Shown: positions 1 to 6,458, numbered from the stretch's first letter. The stretch: DNA of 9,217 bases from Desulfurococcales archaeon (GCA_015661855.1 DQVH01000123.1:1-9217), one strand, 5' to 3'. A program made the numbers and translations. The notes: generated by a model not told the origin, from the letters alone.

Positions 1-863
1 AGTTCGAATACTGGGTTTAAATTACCTTCCTTTAGAACCCTTTTAAGTACATTCTTAGCGTAGTTTTTCACTTTTAATGCTAGTGTTAAACCATATTTTC
101 TCCTAATGATTGAGTCTACTTCATTTGATAATATGTATAAATATGTTAGAATTGATGCAGTATTCCAGTCATAGGCTCTGTTAAACTCTATGTATACTTG
201 TAGATATGGTCCAAGAATGTTAGTGTAGCCTAGATGTAGTTCTCTTAAAACAATATCCCATAGACTTGAAGATTTAAGTATATCTAGTAATGTTATTCCT
301 CTCCCTCTAATTTTAGTCTTGAATAGTGGATCAAAAACGTCAGGTAAACCCCAGTAGTCTAGTCTACTAAGATATGATGGATTAGCTAGTCTAATAGCCT
401 TGTAGAAGTATATTGCGTCATCCTCTGTTGACTCTTCTACAATCCTCCTTAAAACACCACTAATCCTATTTAGGTTTAAGAGTTTACAATCTACAATAAC
501 TGATGAAGTAGCAATCGCTAATGGTATTATTAGCGTCATTGTTCCAAGATTAGTATTACCTCCCCTATGCCACTCTCTAGCCCTCCTTACACCCTCATAT
601 ATTAGTCTCCCAATGTTTACACTACAGTAGCTTATCACGTTTAAACCTAGCAAGTACCCCCTCTTAACAGACTCTGTAATAACCGGTATTACAGCTGAAG
701 ATGAGATTATATAGTGTTCAAACCGTGTATCATAGCTATCCCTATACCTATGGACATTACCGGGTTTAGGTGAAATAGTGACTTCAAGTGCTAGTGCCGC
801 TGAAGCAGCAATAACTATGTCCTCTAGCTCTCTAATGTGGACGTTATAAACCGTGCTAGACAT
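1..863 (-). CDS. CitG-family protein (triphosphoribosyl-dephospho-CoA synthase-like), 3' end outside window
   Basis: The frame is open from ATG 863 to the window edge (287 codons, C-terminus missing). Seen: residues 32-39 read PKPGNVHR, followed by DTRFEH (45-50), and residues 101-109 read GGNTNLGTM. These match the KPG and GG-N-T-x-LG blocks of the CitG/MdcB family, which in bacteria makes the phosphoribosyl-dephospho-CoA prosthetic-group precursor of citrate or malonate lyase from ATP and dephospho-CoA. Archaeal members with the PKPGNVHR form occur without those lyases, so the substrate here is unknown. No transmembrane segments were seen, so it is probably cytosolic. It lies 27 nt downstream of the RibU-like gene on the same strand, so the two are probably cotranscribed. 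GTGA at 873-870 is a weak ribosome binding site 6 nt before the ATG. Family assignment is fairly sure; the reaction is not. Confidence 0.8.
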   Translation of the reverse strand, partial: MSSTVYNVHIRELEDIVIAASAALALEVTISPKPGNVHRYRDSYDTRFEHYIISSSAVIPVITESVKRGYLLGLNVISYCSVNIGRLIYEGVRRAREWHRGGNTNLGTMTLIIPLAIATSSVIVDCKLLNLNRISGVLRRIVEESTEDDAIYFYKAIRLANPSYLSRLDYWGLPDVFDPLFKTKIRGRGITLLDILKSSSLWDIVLRELHLGYTNILGPYLQVYIEFNRAYDWNTASILTYLYILSNEVDSIIRRKYGLTLALKVKNYAKNVLKRVLKEGNLNPVFE

Positions 864-890
864 GTATCAGTCACGCTAAGCTAAATAATA

Positions 891-1493
891 CTAGCTTACT
901 ATTAATCTTAACCTTCTAACCAGTAACAATACTATGTAGTTTGATGGTAACACTACTATAACTGTATGTATAGTGTTAAATATCGCTGTAAATACTAATA
1001 AAGTTACGAACTTCTCGTAGTAACTTGTCATTTCTAATCCTAAAATTCTGGATATAAATGATACTGCCCAATCTAAACCTCCAGGTATTAACAGTTCTAA
1101 GACTATATAGTTCATTAAGCTCATAACTATAACCCTTACTATTATCGAGCATACTAATCCAGTGATATTACTTCTAGCTATCCTATAGCCTATAGTGTAA
1201 CCTATAAGCATTGACAGTATAGCTAAAAACTTCATTGTTGGACCTATTGGTGTAAACTCTCCAATACCTAATAGTATAACCCAGTATACTACACTTGATA
1301 TAGTTGAGAGTTTAAGTCCATAAAATACTAATACTATGAATATCGGTATCTCTGTTAAATCGAATTTTAAATATGGTAGAATAGGGTAAGGTATATGTAT
1401 TTTTAGTGTTGCAGTAACTACAGCTAGTGCTGTTAATAGTGATGTACCAACGTATCTCCTTGTAGTATTCTGGTGGGCCATTATATTGTACAT
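891..1493 (-). CDS. ribU: RibU-like ECF transporter S component (riboflavin uptake)
   Basis: This 200-residue, very hydrophobic protein has about five to six membrane segments, the usual size of an ECF substrate-binding (S) component. Seen: HIPYPILPYLKFDLTEIP at residues 33-50, the RibU-type block in which a Pro-rich loop leads into L-K-x-D-x-(S/T)-(D/E)-I-P; then GIGEFTPIGPTMKFLA (76-91), where RibU proteins have their second conserved loop. Known: S components bind the vitamin and dock on a shared EcfT-EcfAA' module. The gene is divergent from the riboflavin kinase/regulator gene at 1604, which strongly supports riboflavin as substrate. GAGGT (about 1509-1505) lies upstream of ATG 1493; a second ATG at 1481 is a less likely start. 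The downstream CitG-like gene is probably in the same transcript. Riboflavin specificity is inferred from the motif and context. Confidence 0.82.
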   Translation of the reverse strand: MYNIMAHQNTTRRYVGTSLLTALAVVTATLKIHIPYPILPYLKFDLTEIPIFIVLVFYGLKLSTISSVVYWVILLGIGEFTPIGPTMKFLAILSMLIGYTIGYRIARSNITGLVCSIIVRVIVMSLMNYIVLELLIPGGLDWAVSFISRILGLEMTSYYEKFVTLLVFTAIFNTIHTVIVVLPSNYIVLLLVRRLRLIVS

Positions 1494-1603
1494 AACCCTT
1501 ATCTACCTCTAACCATGTACATATGTGATAGGGATCTTATAAGTGTTATCCGATTTTGAGTTATCATAGTTATGGTGTTACTCACATCTGGGTGATATAG
1601 TAT
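1494..1603. promoter_or_regulatory. Divergent control region between ribU and rbkR
   Basis: The 110-bp gap must hold promoters for both directions. Seen: CTTATAAG at 1536-1543, a perfect 8-bp palindrome resembling an archaeal TATA box and usable in either direction. It lies about 60 nt before ATG 1604 and 43 nt before ATG 1493. Next to it are GTTATC at 1545-1550, GTTATC at 1560-1565, GTTATG at 1569-1574 and GTTAC at 1577-1581, a run of similar words just downstream of the TATA element on the rbkR side. A smaller palindrome, ACATATGT, sits at 1519-1526. GGTGAT at 1591-1596 is the ribosome binding site for ATG 1604 (7-nt spacing). Inference: the repeated words could be an operator for the HTH-kinase. 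No published consensus was checked. Confidence 0.5.
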
Positions 1604-2263
1604 ATGAAGTACCTTAACGTGCTAATAGCATTACTGAAACTTAATGTGGGATACGGTGAATATTCAACTATTACCACTCGGGAGCTTGGTAGAGTACTTG
1701 GTATATCACAACAGTCAGCATCAAGACTCCTATATAGACTTGAAAGAGAAGGCTATATAGAAAGGGAGTCTTCACCTATAGGTACTAGAGTCTCATTAAC
1801 CAATAAAGCTATAGGTGAACTTCTTGAAGTATACAAAATTTTACATAAAATGTTTACTGGCTTAAAGTATGAAATAGTACTCTACGGGAGAGTTTTTACA
1901 GGTCTCGGTGAAGGGAGGTACTACGTTACTTTACCGTACTATTATAGAATGTGGCAGGAGAAACTAGGTTTTAAACCATACCCTGGAACATTAAATGTAA
2001 GGTTAACTCCAGAAAGTATACGTCTAAGGAGGATTCTAGAAAGTATACCATCTATTGAAATTAAAGGGTATACTAATAAACTGAGAAGTTATGGTGGTGT
2101 TAAATGCTTTAAAGGGGAAATCGATAACATAGAATGTGCTATACTATTGATAGAGAGAACACATTACGGTCCTGATGTAATCGAAATAATATCACCTGTA
2201 TATTTGAGGGGTAAGTTGAATTTAAAGGATGGAGATATGGTTAAAGTTAAAGTTAAACTCTAA
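1604..2263 (+). CDS. rbkR: HTH-riboflavin kinase, CTP-dependent type (RbkR-like bifunctional regulator/enzyme)
   Basis: The kinase would phosphorylate riboflavin to FMN with CTP (archaeal RibK/DUF120 family). Residues 1-85 form a winged helix: TTRELGRVLGISQQSASRLL (24-43) is a helix-turn-helix, followed by the wing ending at TRVSLTNKA. Residues 90-219 are the kinase: GRVFTGLGEGRYYVTL (95-110) is the nucleotide loop, PYPGTLNVRL (125-134) carries the Thr/Asn pair expected to hold Mg2+, and ERTHYGPDVIEII (184-196) plus LKDGDMV (207-213) complete the fold. Length is normal for the fused form. Known: such fusions (RbkR) act as both riboflavin kinase and transcription factor for riboflavin genes in archaea. 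The divergent ribU-like gene and the downstream ECF genes fit that role. ATG 1604 is preceded by GGTGAT at 7 nt. It is first in a plus-strand cluster; the next gene starts 18 nt after the stop. Confidence 0.92.
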   Translation: MKYLNVLIALLKLNVGYGEYSTITTRELGRVLGISQQSASRLLYRLEREGYIERESSPIGTRVSLTNKAIGELLEVYKILHKMFTGLKYEIVLYGRVFTGLGEGRYYVTLPYYYRMWQEKLGFKPYPGTLNVRLTPESIRLRRILESIPSIEIKGYTNKLRSYGGVKCFKGEIDNIECAILLIERTHYGPDVIEIISPVYLRGKLNLKDGDMVKVKVKL

Positions 2264-2281
2264 GTAGTATGGATCCTGTAT

Positions 2282-2926
2282 ATGCGGTATCAGTATAAAT
2301 GTATAGGGATAGACATGCCTCTTGAACATATATTTAAAGTACCATATGAGGTAGGGTTGGTAATAAACTGGCTTTTAGGATTTATAATGGTATGTTTACT
2401 GTATTTACTGTGGAGAGTTTACCGCAAACATTATGTTAGTACTTGGACTACAAAGTGTGTTGCAAGAATAACAGTCTTACTAGCATTATCAATTATGGGT
2501 GCTCAAATACAGATAGGTGGAGGTGGTGTAGCTTTAGATTCAATGCCCGGATTCTTTGCTGCAGGCTATTTCGGGTTTATTGAGGGGGTAACGGTGTGCA
2601 TTCTTGGGTGTATCGCTTCTCACATTTTTGGTGGTCTTATCGGGTTAATACCGATAATTTGGACATCGTATCCAGCTATGGGTTTAGCTGCTGGACTCTA
2701 CGCTTACACATATCGTAGATTTAAATCACCATTAAACTGCGTTTTAGCTATAATCTGTGCTATACTAGTCAATACTTTTGGCTGTTTAATACCAATAGCT
2801 TTCGTTCTTGGAGGTTTAGCATTCCTAGTTGTATGGACTCCAGTACTACTATACGCTGCTACACTGAATACCGTGTTAGCAACTATACTCATTGAGGTTT
2901 TGAAGAGATTTAGGAGGACTATATAA
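2282..2926 (+). CDS. ECF transporter S component, substrate unknown
   Basis: This 214-residue membrane protein has about six hydrophobic segments: an isolated one at 25-45, then a compact set from about 60 to 207. Its place directly before the ECF ATPase and EcfT genes marks it as a likely S component. A conspicuous block at residues 79-102 begins GGGGVALDSMPGFFAAGYFG and ends FIEG; Gly-rich loops that lead into L-D-x-x-P-G-F-x-A-A are seen in some ECF S subunits. It does not carry the RibU block of the neighbour at 891-1493. The substrate could be another vitamin, a flavin precursor or a cobalamin-type molecule (a corrinoid protein is encoded at 7339), but nothing in the sequence decides this. 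No strong ribosome binding site precedes ATG 2282. ATG 2315 (residue 12), preceded by GGGAT, is an alternative that keeps all membrane segments. Confidence 0.72.
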   Translation: MRYQYKCIGIDMPLEHIFKVPYEVGLVINWLLGFIMVCLLYLLWRVYRKHYVSTWTTKCVARITVLLALSIMGAQIQIGGGGVALDSMPGFFAAGYFGFIEGVTVCILGCIASHIFGGLIGLIPIIWTSYPAMGLAAGLYAYTYRRFKSPLNCVLAIICAILVNTFGCLIPIAFVLGGLAFLVVWTPVLLYAATLNTVLATILIEVLKRFRRTI

Positions 2927-2946
2927 GTAGTATCTTTCAAATACTA

Positions 2947-2951
2947 GGTGA
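2947..2951 (+). promoter_or_regulatory. Ribosome binding site that selects the GTG start of ecfAA'
   Basis: GGTGA lies 6 nt before GTG 2958. An ATG at 2956-2958 overlaps that GTG but reads another frame that stops after nine codons, so the GTG is the real start. Confidence 0.7.
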
Positions 2952-2957
2952 ATCCAT

Positions 2958-4706
2958 GTGTTCAACAATTATACAGTTATTGTAGAGAACTTAACGTACT
3001 ATTATCCTGGTAGGAGTAAACCAGCTCTTACAGATATCTCCTTTAAGCTTAGGGAAGGTGAAATACTAGCAGTAGTTGGACCTAACGGTTCAGGTAAAAC
3101 TACACTAGCATACTGTCTCAGCGGCGTAATACCACACTTCATTACTAGAGGGAGACTTGAAGGTGATATAGTAGTTTGTGGTCTAAATGTTAAAGAGCAT
3201 GGTATAAGGGTATTAGCTCAGAAGGTAAGTCTCGTACTTGATGATCCAGAAGTACAAATGTTCGGTCTTAGCGTTATCGAGTGTATAGCATTTGGCCCAT
3301 CAAATCTAGCATTACCTAGAGAGGAGGTGTTAAGGAGAGTTAACTTTGCATTAAAAGTTTGTAGATTAAAGGGTTTAGAGAATAGGTATCCTAACGAGTT
3401 AAGTGATGGCGAGAAACAGAGTGTCTCTATTGCTAGCGCTCTTGCAATGCTTCCTAAAGTCCTAATACTTGATGAAGCAACAGCCAATCTTGACCCAGCA
3501 GGTAGAATGAGAATATACGACATAATACGCGAGCTAGCTAAGAAGTATGGTATTTCAGTAATATTTACTACACATGAAACTGAGGAGATACTACCAATAT
3601 CTGATAGAGTTATAGTATTAGATAATGGAAGGATAGTATTAGATGGTACACCATACGGTGTACTGTCAAGACGTGATCTACTGGAGAGTTTAGGTTTAAA
3701 AATACCGCAAATAACTAAATTCCATTATGAGTTATCTAAAAAGATTAAGAGAATTCAAACCCTTAAACCACCATTAACTGTTGATGAAGCTTACAAAATC
3801 ATAGTAAATAGTATACTTAAAGGTGTAGTTAGGCGTCAATATATAAAACAAACATATATAGGTAAGTGTTTCAAGCGTAAAAGTAGAGTAATTATTAAAG
3901 TGGAGAATGTACACTATAGTTACCCTAATGGTGTTAAAGCATTAAATGGAGTTAACCTGGAGATTCGTGAGGGTGAGTTTATTGCTATTATTGGGCCTAA
4001 TGGATCGGGTAAAACTACACTTGCAAAACACTTTAACGGCTTATTGAAACCGAATATGGGTAGAGTTTTAGTCTTTGGTGTAGACACTCGAAACATAAAT
4101 CCAACATTACTAGCTAGGAGAGTAGGCTATGTATATCAGAATCCAGATTTAATGCTATTTAACCCTACAGTATATGAGGAGTTAAAGTATAGTCTTCTAA
4201 ATACCGGTTTACCTCCAGATGAAATTGATAAGCGAGTAAAGACTACTGCTAGAATGTTAGGATTAGAAAAGTACCTAAATGAGCCAACTAGTAGTCTACC
4301 TAGGGGTGTAAAGAAGAGAGTCACATTAGCATCCATATTAACTATGAATCCCGATGTTATAGTTGTTGATGAACCAACTATAGGTCAAGATGAAATTGGA
4401 TCACTACTCACTATGAACACTCTTAAGAGGTTGAATAGAGAAGGTAAAACGGTAATAATGGTATCCCATAATGTTGAATTAGTAGCTATGTATGCTAGTA
4501 GAGTTATAGTCTTATATAATGGGCGTATTCTTAAGGATGGTAATCCAAGAGATGTCCTAACGGATATAGAGTTGTTAGATAAGGTCTCACTTAAACCTCC
4601 ACAAGTAACTGAATTATTTATTAAATTAAGTAGTTATGGACTACCTAAAAACATTATAACTGTTAGTGAAGGTGTTAGTGTCCTATCCAAACTTATAGAA
4701 TTATGA
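2958..4706 (+). CDS. Fused ECF transporter ATPase EcfA-EcfA' (two nucleotide-binding domains)
   Basis: It supplies ATP hydrolysis for ECF vitamin uptake on the inner face of the membrane. Two ABC domains lie in one 582-residue chain. Domain 1 (about 7-250): Walker A GPNGSGKTT 41-49, signature LSDGE 148-152, Walker B VLILDE 168-173, switch H206. Domain 2 (about 312-550): Walker A GPNGSGKTT 346-354, Q-loop Q394 in YQNPD, Walker B VIVVDE 467-472, switch H504. A linker of about 60 residues joins them. Oddities: the Q-loop Gln of domain 1 is Asp (LDDPEVQ, D95), the domain 2 signature is LPRGV (447-451) instead of LSGGQ, and its D-loop is GQDE. All three changes fall around the ATP site formed by Walker A of domain 1, so one site looks degenerate while the other keeps LSDGE, Q394, E472 and H504. 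Fusions of the two ATPases are known in archaea. The start is GTG; ecfT follows within 11 nt. Confidence 0.93.
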   Translation: MFNNYTVIVENLTYYYPGRSKPALTDISFKLREGEILAVVGPNGSGKTTLAYCLSGVIPHFITRGRLEGDIVVCGLNVKEHGIRVLAQKVSLVLDDPEVQMFGLSVIECIAFGPSNLALPREEVLRRVNFALKVCRLKGLENRYPNELSDGEKQSVSIASALAMLPKVLILDEATANLDPAGRMRIYDIIRELAKKYGISVIFTTHETEEILPISDRVIVLDNGRIVLDGTPYGVLSRRDLLESLGLKIPQITKFHYELSKKIKRIQTLKPPLTVDEAYKIIVNSILKGVVRRQYIKQTYIGKCFKRKSRVIIKVENVHYSYPNGVKALNGVNLEIREGEFIAIIGPNGSGKTTLAKHFNGLLKPNMGRVLVFGVDTRNINPTLLARRVGYVYQNPDLMLFNPTVYEELKYSLLNTGLPPDEIDKRVKTTARMLGLEKYLNEPTSSLPRGVKKRVTLASILTMNPDVIVVDEPTIGQDEIGSLLTMNTLKRLNREGKTVIMVSHNVELVAMYASRVIVLYNGRILKDGNPRDVLTDIELLDKVSLKPPQVTELFIKLSSYGLPKNIITVSEGVSVLSKLIEL

Positions 4707-4712
4707 GGTGAT
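4705..4712 (+). promoter_or_regulatory. Strong ribosome binding site for ecfT overlapping the ecfAA' stop
   Basis: GAGGTGAT begins inside the TGA stop (4704-4706) of the ATPase gene. A start is expected 5-8 nt downstream. The only plausible codon at that distance in the EcfT frame is ATT 4718-4720 (5-nt spacing), because TAG at 4712-4714 closes the frame upstream. The overlap suggests coupled translation. Confidence 0.6.
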
Positions 4713-4717
4713 AGTTC

Positions 4718-5512
4718 ATTTTAGAGTATGAGTGTAAGAATACACTCTGGCATGGTCTTGACCCTAGAGCTAAAATGTTATGGTGTCTACTAATAATAGT
4801 ACAGTTAACTTTATGGACTGACCCCTTATGGCAACTCATAACACTAATAGTAATAGTTGTTCCTGGAGTGATCGCCAAAACCCCATGGGGTAAAACTCTA
4901 AAAACAATTAAGTACATACTACCAGTAATACCATTATTACTAATTGCTGAAGCTATACTCTACCCAGCTGAAAACCTAAATACACCGTATGCTAAGAGAA
5001 CACTATTTACCATAGGATGTGTGAAAGCTAGTATAGGGGGCTTCCTATTCGGATTAAACCTTGTAGAGAAAATAGTTTTCACTATAATATTTACATCTAT
5101 ATTAACGTATACTACACCACTTAGTGATATACTCTACCTCATGCAGAGACTGGGATTACCTAGTCAAATAGCATTCATAATAGCGGTTGCTTGGAGGTTA
5201 GGTCCATTCTTTAGAAGACTCTACAATGAGGTAATGCTACTATTAAAAGTTAGAGGATTAAAAGTAGAGAGGGGGTTGATAGGTAAGGTTAAATACAGTA
5301 TAGTAGCATTTATTCCATTATATAATATAGCTCTAGATATGATTGAGAAAATGGCCTTAGCTATGGAGATTAGAGCTTTCGGAGTGTCAAAGAAGCCAAC
5401 TATATTAAGAGAGTTCAAGTTTACATTAAAAGATTACGTTGTATCAGCTATATGTATACTATTAACTTTAATATCAATTGTATTATCGATAAGTGGTTAT
5501 GGTAGGCTTTAA
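4718..5512 (+). CDS. ecfT: EcfT, ECF transporter transmembrane coupling subunit (probable ATT start)
   Basis: EcfT joins the S component to the ATPases. The first ATG in frame is 4775, but the open frame continues upstream to 4715 and codons 4721-4774 encode LEYECKNTLWHGLDPRAK, the conserved EcfT N-terminus (a short polar stretch, then L-H-x-L-D-P-R-x-K). The protein therefore starts upstream of 4775, and the best start is ATT 4718 behind GAGGTGAT, giving 264 residues. Membrane segments lie at about 21-55, 62-82, 95-132 and the C-terminus. The coupling-helix Arg motifs that touch the ATPases are VRG (178-180, in LLKVRGLK) and IRA (218-220, in AMEIRAFG), slightly different from the usual A-R-G/S. 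The block from 113 to 165, with TTPLSDIL and LGLPSQIAFIIAVAWRLGP, is typical. It is last in the ECF cluster. Function is sure; the start codon is an inference. Confidence 0.9.
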   Translation: MLEYECKNTLWHGLDPRAKMLWCLLIIVQLTLWTDPLWQLITLIVIVVPGVIAKTPWGKTLKTIKYILPVIPLLLIAEAILYPAENLNTPYAKRTLFTIGCVKASIGGFLFGLNLVEKIVFTIIFTSILTYTTPLSDILYLMQRLGLPSQIAFIIAVAWRLGPFFRRLYNEVMLLLKVRGLKVERGLIGKVKYSIVAFIPLYNIALDMIEKMALAMEIRAFGVSKKPTILREFKFTLKDYVVSAICILLTLISIVLSISGYGRL

Positions 5513-5547
5513 GCTACTCTAATTTTAACTTTCAAATATTTATGTTA

Positions 5548-5664
5548 TGGTGGGGCCGCGGGGATTTGAACCCCGGACCACGGGGGTTCTTGCCAAACCC
5601 TGAGTAGGAGGGTACTCGGGTTTGGGCCCAAGCCCCGCATTCTACCAGGCTAAACTACGGCCCC
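5548..5664 (-). tRNA. tRNA-Pro (anticodon TGG) with a 40-nt intron after position 37; CCA encoded
   Basis: Exons are 5664-5627 (38 nt) and 5586-5552 (35 nt), followed by A73 (5551) and an encoded CCA (5550-5548). Acceptor GGGGCCG pairs with CGGCCCC. The D stem is GTTT with GAAT (two G-T pairs). The anticodon stem CGGGG pairs with CCCCG around the loop CTTGGGC, giving anticodon TGG and G37. The variable loop is TGGTC, and the T arm is CGGGG-TTCAAAT-CCCCG. The anticodon stem closes only when the intron is removed. It is on the same strand as and 98 nt downstream of kptA, and convergent with ecfT. Confidence 0.96.
5587..5626 (-). other. tRNA-Pro intron with textbook bulge-helix-bulge
   Basis: The central 4-bp helix is CTTG (exon) with CAAG (intron). 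It is flanked by 3-nt bulges GGC (cut GG/C) and AAC (cut AA/C), with the anticodon stem outside and an 8-bp helix CCAAACCC/GGGTTTGG inside. A further 5-bp hairpin GAGTA/TACTC caps the intron. This is the standard substrate of the archaeal splicing endonuclease, at canonical position 37/38. Confidence 0.93.
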
Positions 5665-5685
5665 GTAGACTTCACTATAAGTTTT

Positions 5686-5693
5686 CTCATAAG
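5686..5693 (-). promoter_or_regulatory. Candidate TATA element for tRNA-Pro
   Basis: On the minus strand GCTTATGA lies about 26 nt before the first base of the tRNA, the usual TATA distance if transcription starts near the mature 5' end. A more A+T-rich stretch (TAAAATTTTAAAATA, about 5710-5696) lies farther out and is an alternative. Confidence 0.35.
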
Positions 5694-5762
5694 CCTATTT
5701 TAAAATTTTATTATTACCTCTCCTTAACTTTAAATGTAAACTGTGTGTATTAGAGTATGAAA

Positions 5763-6422
5763 TTACCTATTATTTTTTACTCCTATTATGCATGTTGGTG
5801 GTACATACTTTACAAGTCTAACTCTACTGGAAGCGATATATACTGGGATATTGTGTTTTCTTAGGCAGTTACAGTCTATAATAAGTATCACTGTATCTCT
5901 TCCATGCCTTTTTGCTACCTCATATGCGTCTTCTATGTTTACTGATAGGTGTACATATTTTCTCTTCATAGGTTTTATGCCTTCACTTAGAATGTTCTTA
6001 AGGTTTTCTCTTAATGTGCCATGGTATAGTATTTTACTTGTATTGTCAGTTGGATACGATATTTCGATTTGAAGATTCCTACTATGACCATACCTAGCTC
6101 TTATATATCCATTTTTAACTTCAAATCTACCTTTATAGTCTAATTGAGCTAAAGCTATAATGTGTTCTCTTGTAACCCATGAGTATAGGTGTTTATTAAT
6201 CCATAAATTCTTAATTCCATAGACTAAGTCTTCTATTTTTACCCAACCCTCTCTATCCATTACTAAACCTATTGATGAAGGGTTATGTCTTAGAATAAAG
6301 GATATAAGCTTACTTAATGCAAGACGTTTACTTCCATCTAGTATGAGTTTCGCTTGTTTACCACAGTGTACTGGTGATTCAGTATAGCATCCACATACAC
6401 TACATTTATAGATACTTTTCAC
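5763..6422 (-). CDS. kptA: KptA/Tpt1-family RNA 2'-phosphotransferase
   Basis: The family transfers an RNA 2'-phosphate to NAD+, releasing ADP-ribose 1'',2''-cyclic phosphate. Numbered from GTG 6422 (219 residues): a Cys-containing head (C7, C10, C12, C20) resembles the small zinc-binding extension of archaeal members but lacks a clear fourth paired Cys; LSKLISFILRHNP (36-48) carries the catalytic Arg-His pair; DREGWVKIEDLV (56-67) is the winged-helix block; YIRARYGHS (106-114) and LYHGT (132-136) form the NAD+ lobe, with HLS (158-160) and AYEVAKRHG (166-174) after it. Start choice: the frame extends to ATG 6494, but GTG 6422 has GGTG at 6433-6430 (7-nt spacing), lies 38 nt downstream of a TATA element and fits family length. 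Its role in archaea, whose RtcB splicing leaves no 2'-phosphate, is unsettled. It lies 98 nt upstream of the intron-bearing tRNA. Confidence 0.92.
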   Translation of the reverse strand: MKSIYKCSVCGCYTESPVHCGKQAKLILDGSKRLALSKLISFILRHNPSSIGLVMDREGWVKIEDLVYGIKNLWINKHLYSWVTREHIIALAQLDYKGRFEVKNGYIRARYGHSRNLQIEISYPTDNTSKILYHGTLRENLKNILSEGIKPMKRKYVHLSVNIEDAYEVAKRHGRDTVILIIDCNCLRKHNIPVYIASSRVRLVKYVPPTCIIGVKNNR

Positions 6423-6439
6423 CAGTATACACCAGTATA
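6420..6439 (-). repeat. Tandem 10-bp repeat forming the kptA ribosome binding site and start
   Basis: On the minus strand TATACTGGTG occurs twice in a row (6439-6430 and 6429-6420). The second copy ends in the proposed GTG start codon; the first supplies the GGTG ribosome binding sequence 7 nt upstream. The duplication may have created or fixed this start. Confidence 0.6.
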
Positions 6440-6458
6440 TTAGTGTTTTCATATAGTC

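Noticed and set aside
2704..2940. Minus-strand open frame of 78 codons opposite the S component gene
   Set aside because: It lies entirely over a convincing membrane protein gene and its intergenic tail, has no ribosome binding site worth noting and shows no family motif.
2956..2958. ATG as the start of the ECF ATPase
   Set aside because: Its frame stops after nine codons; the overlapping GTG at 2958 opens the full ABC protein.
3218..3523. Minus-strand open frame of 101 codons inside the ECF ATPase gene
   Set aside because: It is antisense to conserved ABC motifs (Q-loop, signature, Walker B), whose base pattern explains the open frame.
4693..4917. Minus-strand open frame of 74 codons over the ecfAA'-ecfT junction
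   Set aside because: It would be antisense to the ribosome binding site and conserved EcfT N-terminus; no supporting motif.
5788..6072. Plus-strand open frame of 94 codons opposite kptA
   Set aside because: It is antisense to the conserved NAD+-binding half of KptA and has no recognisable features.
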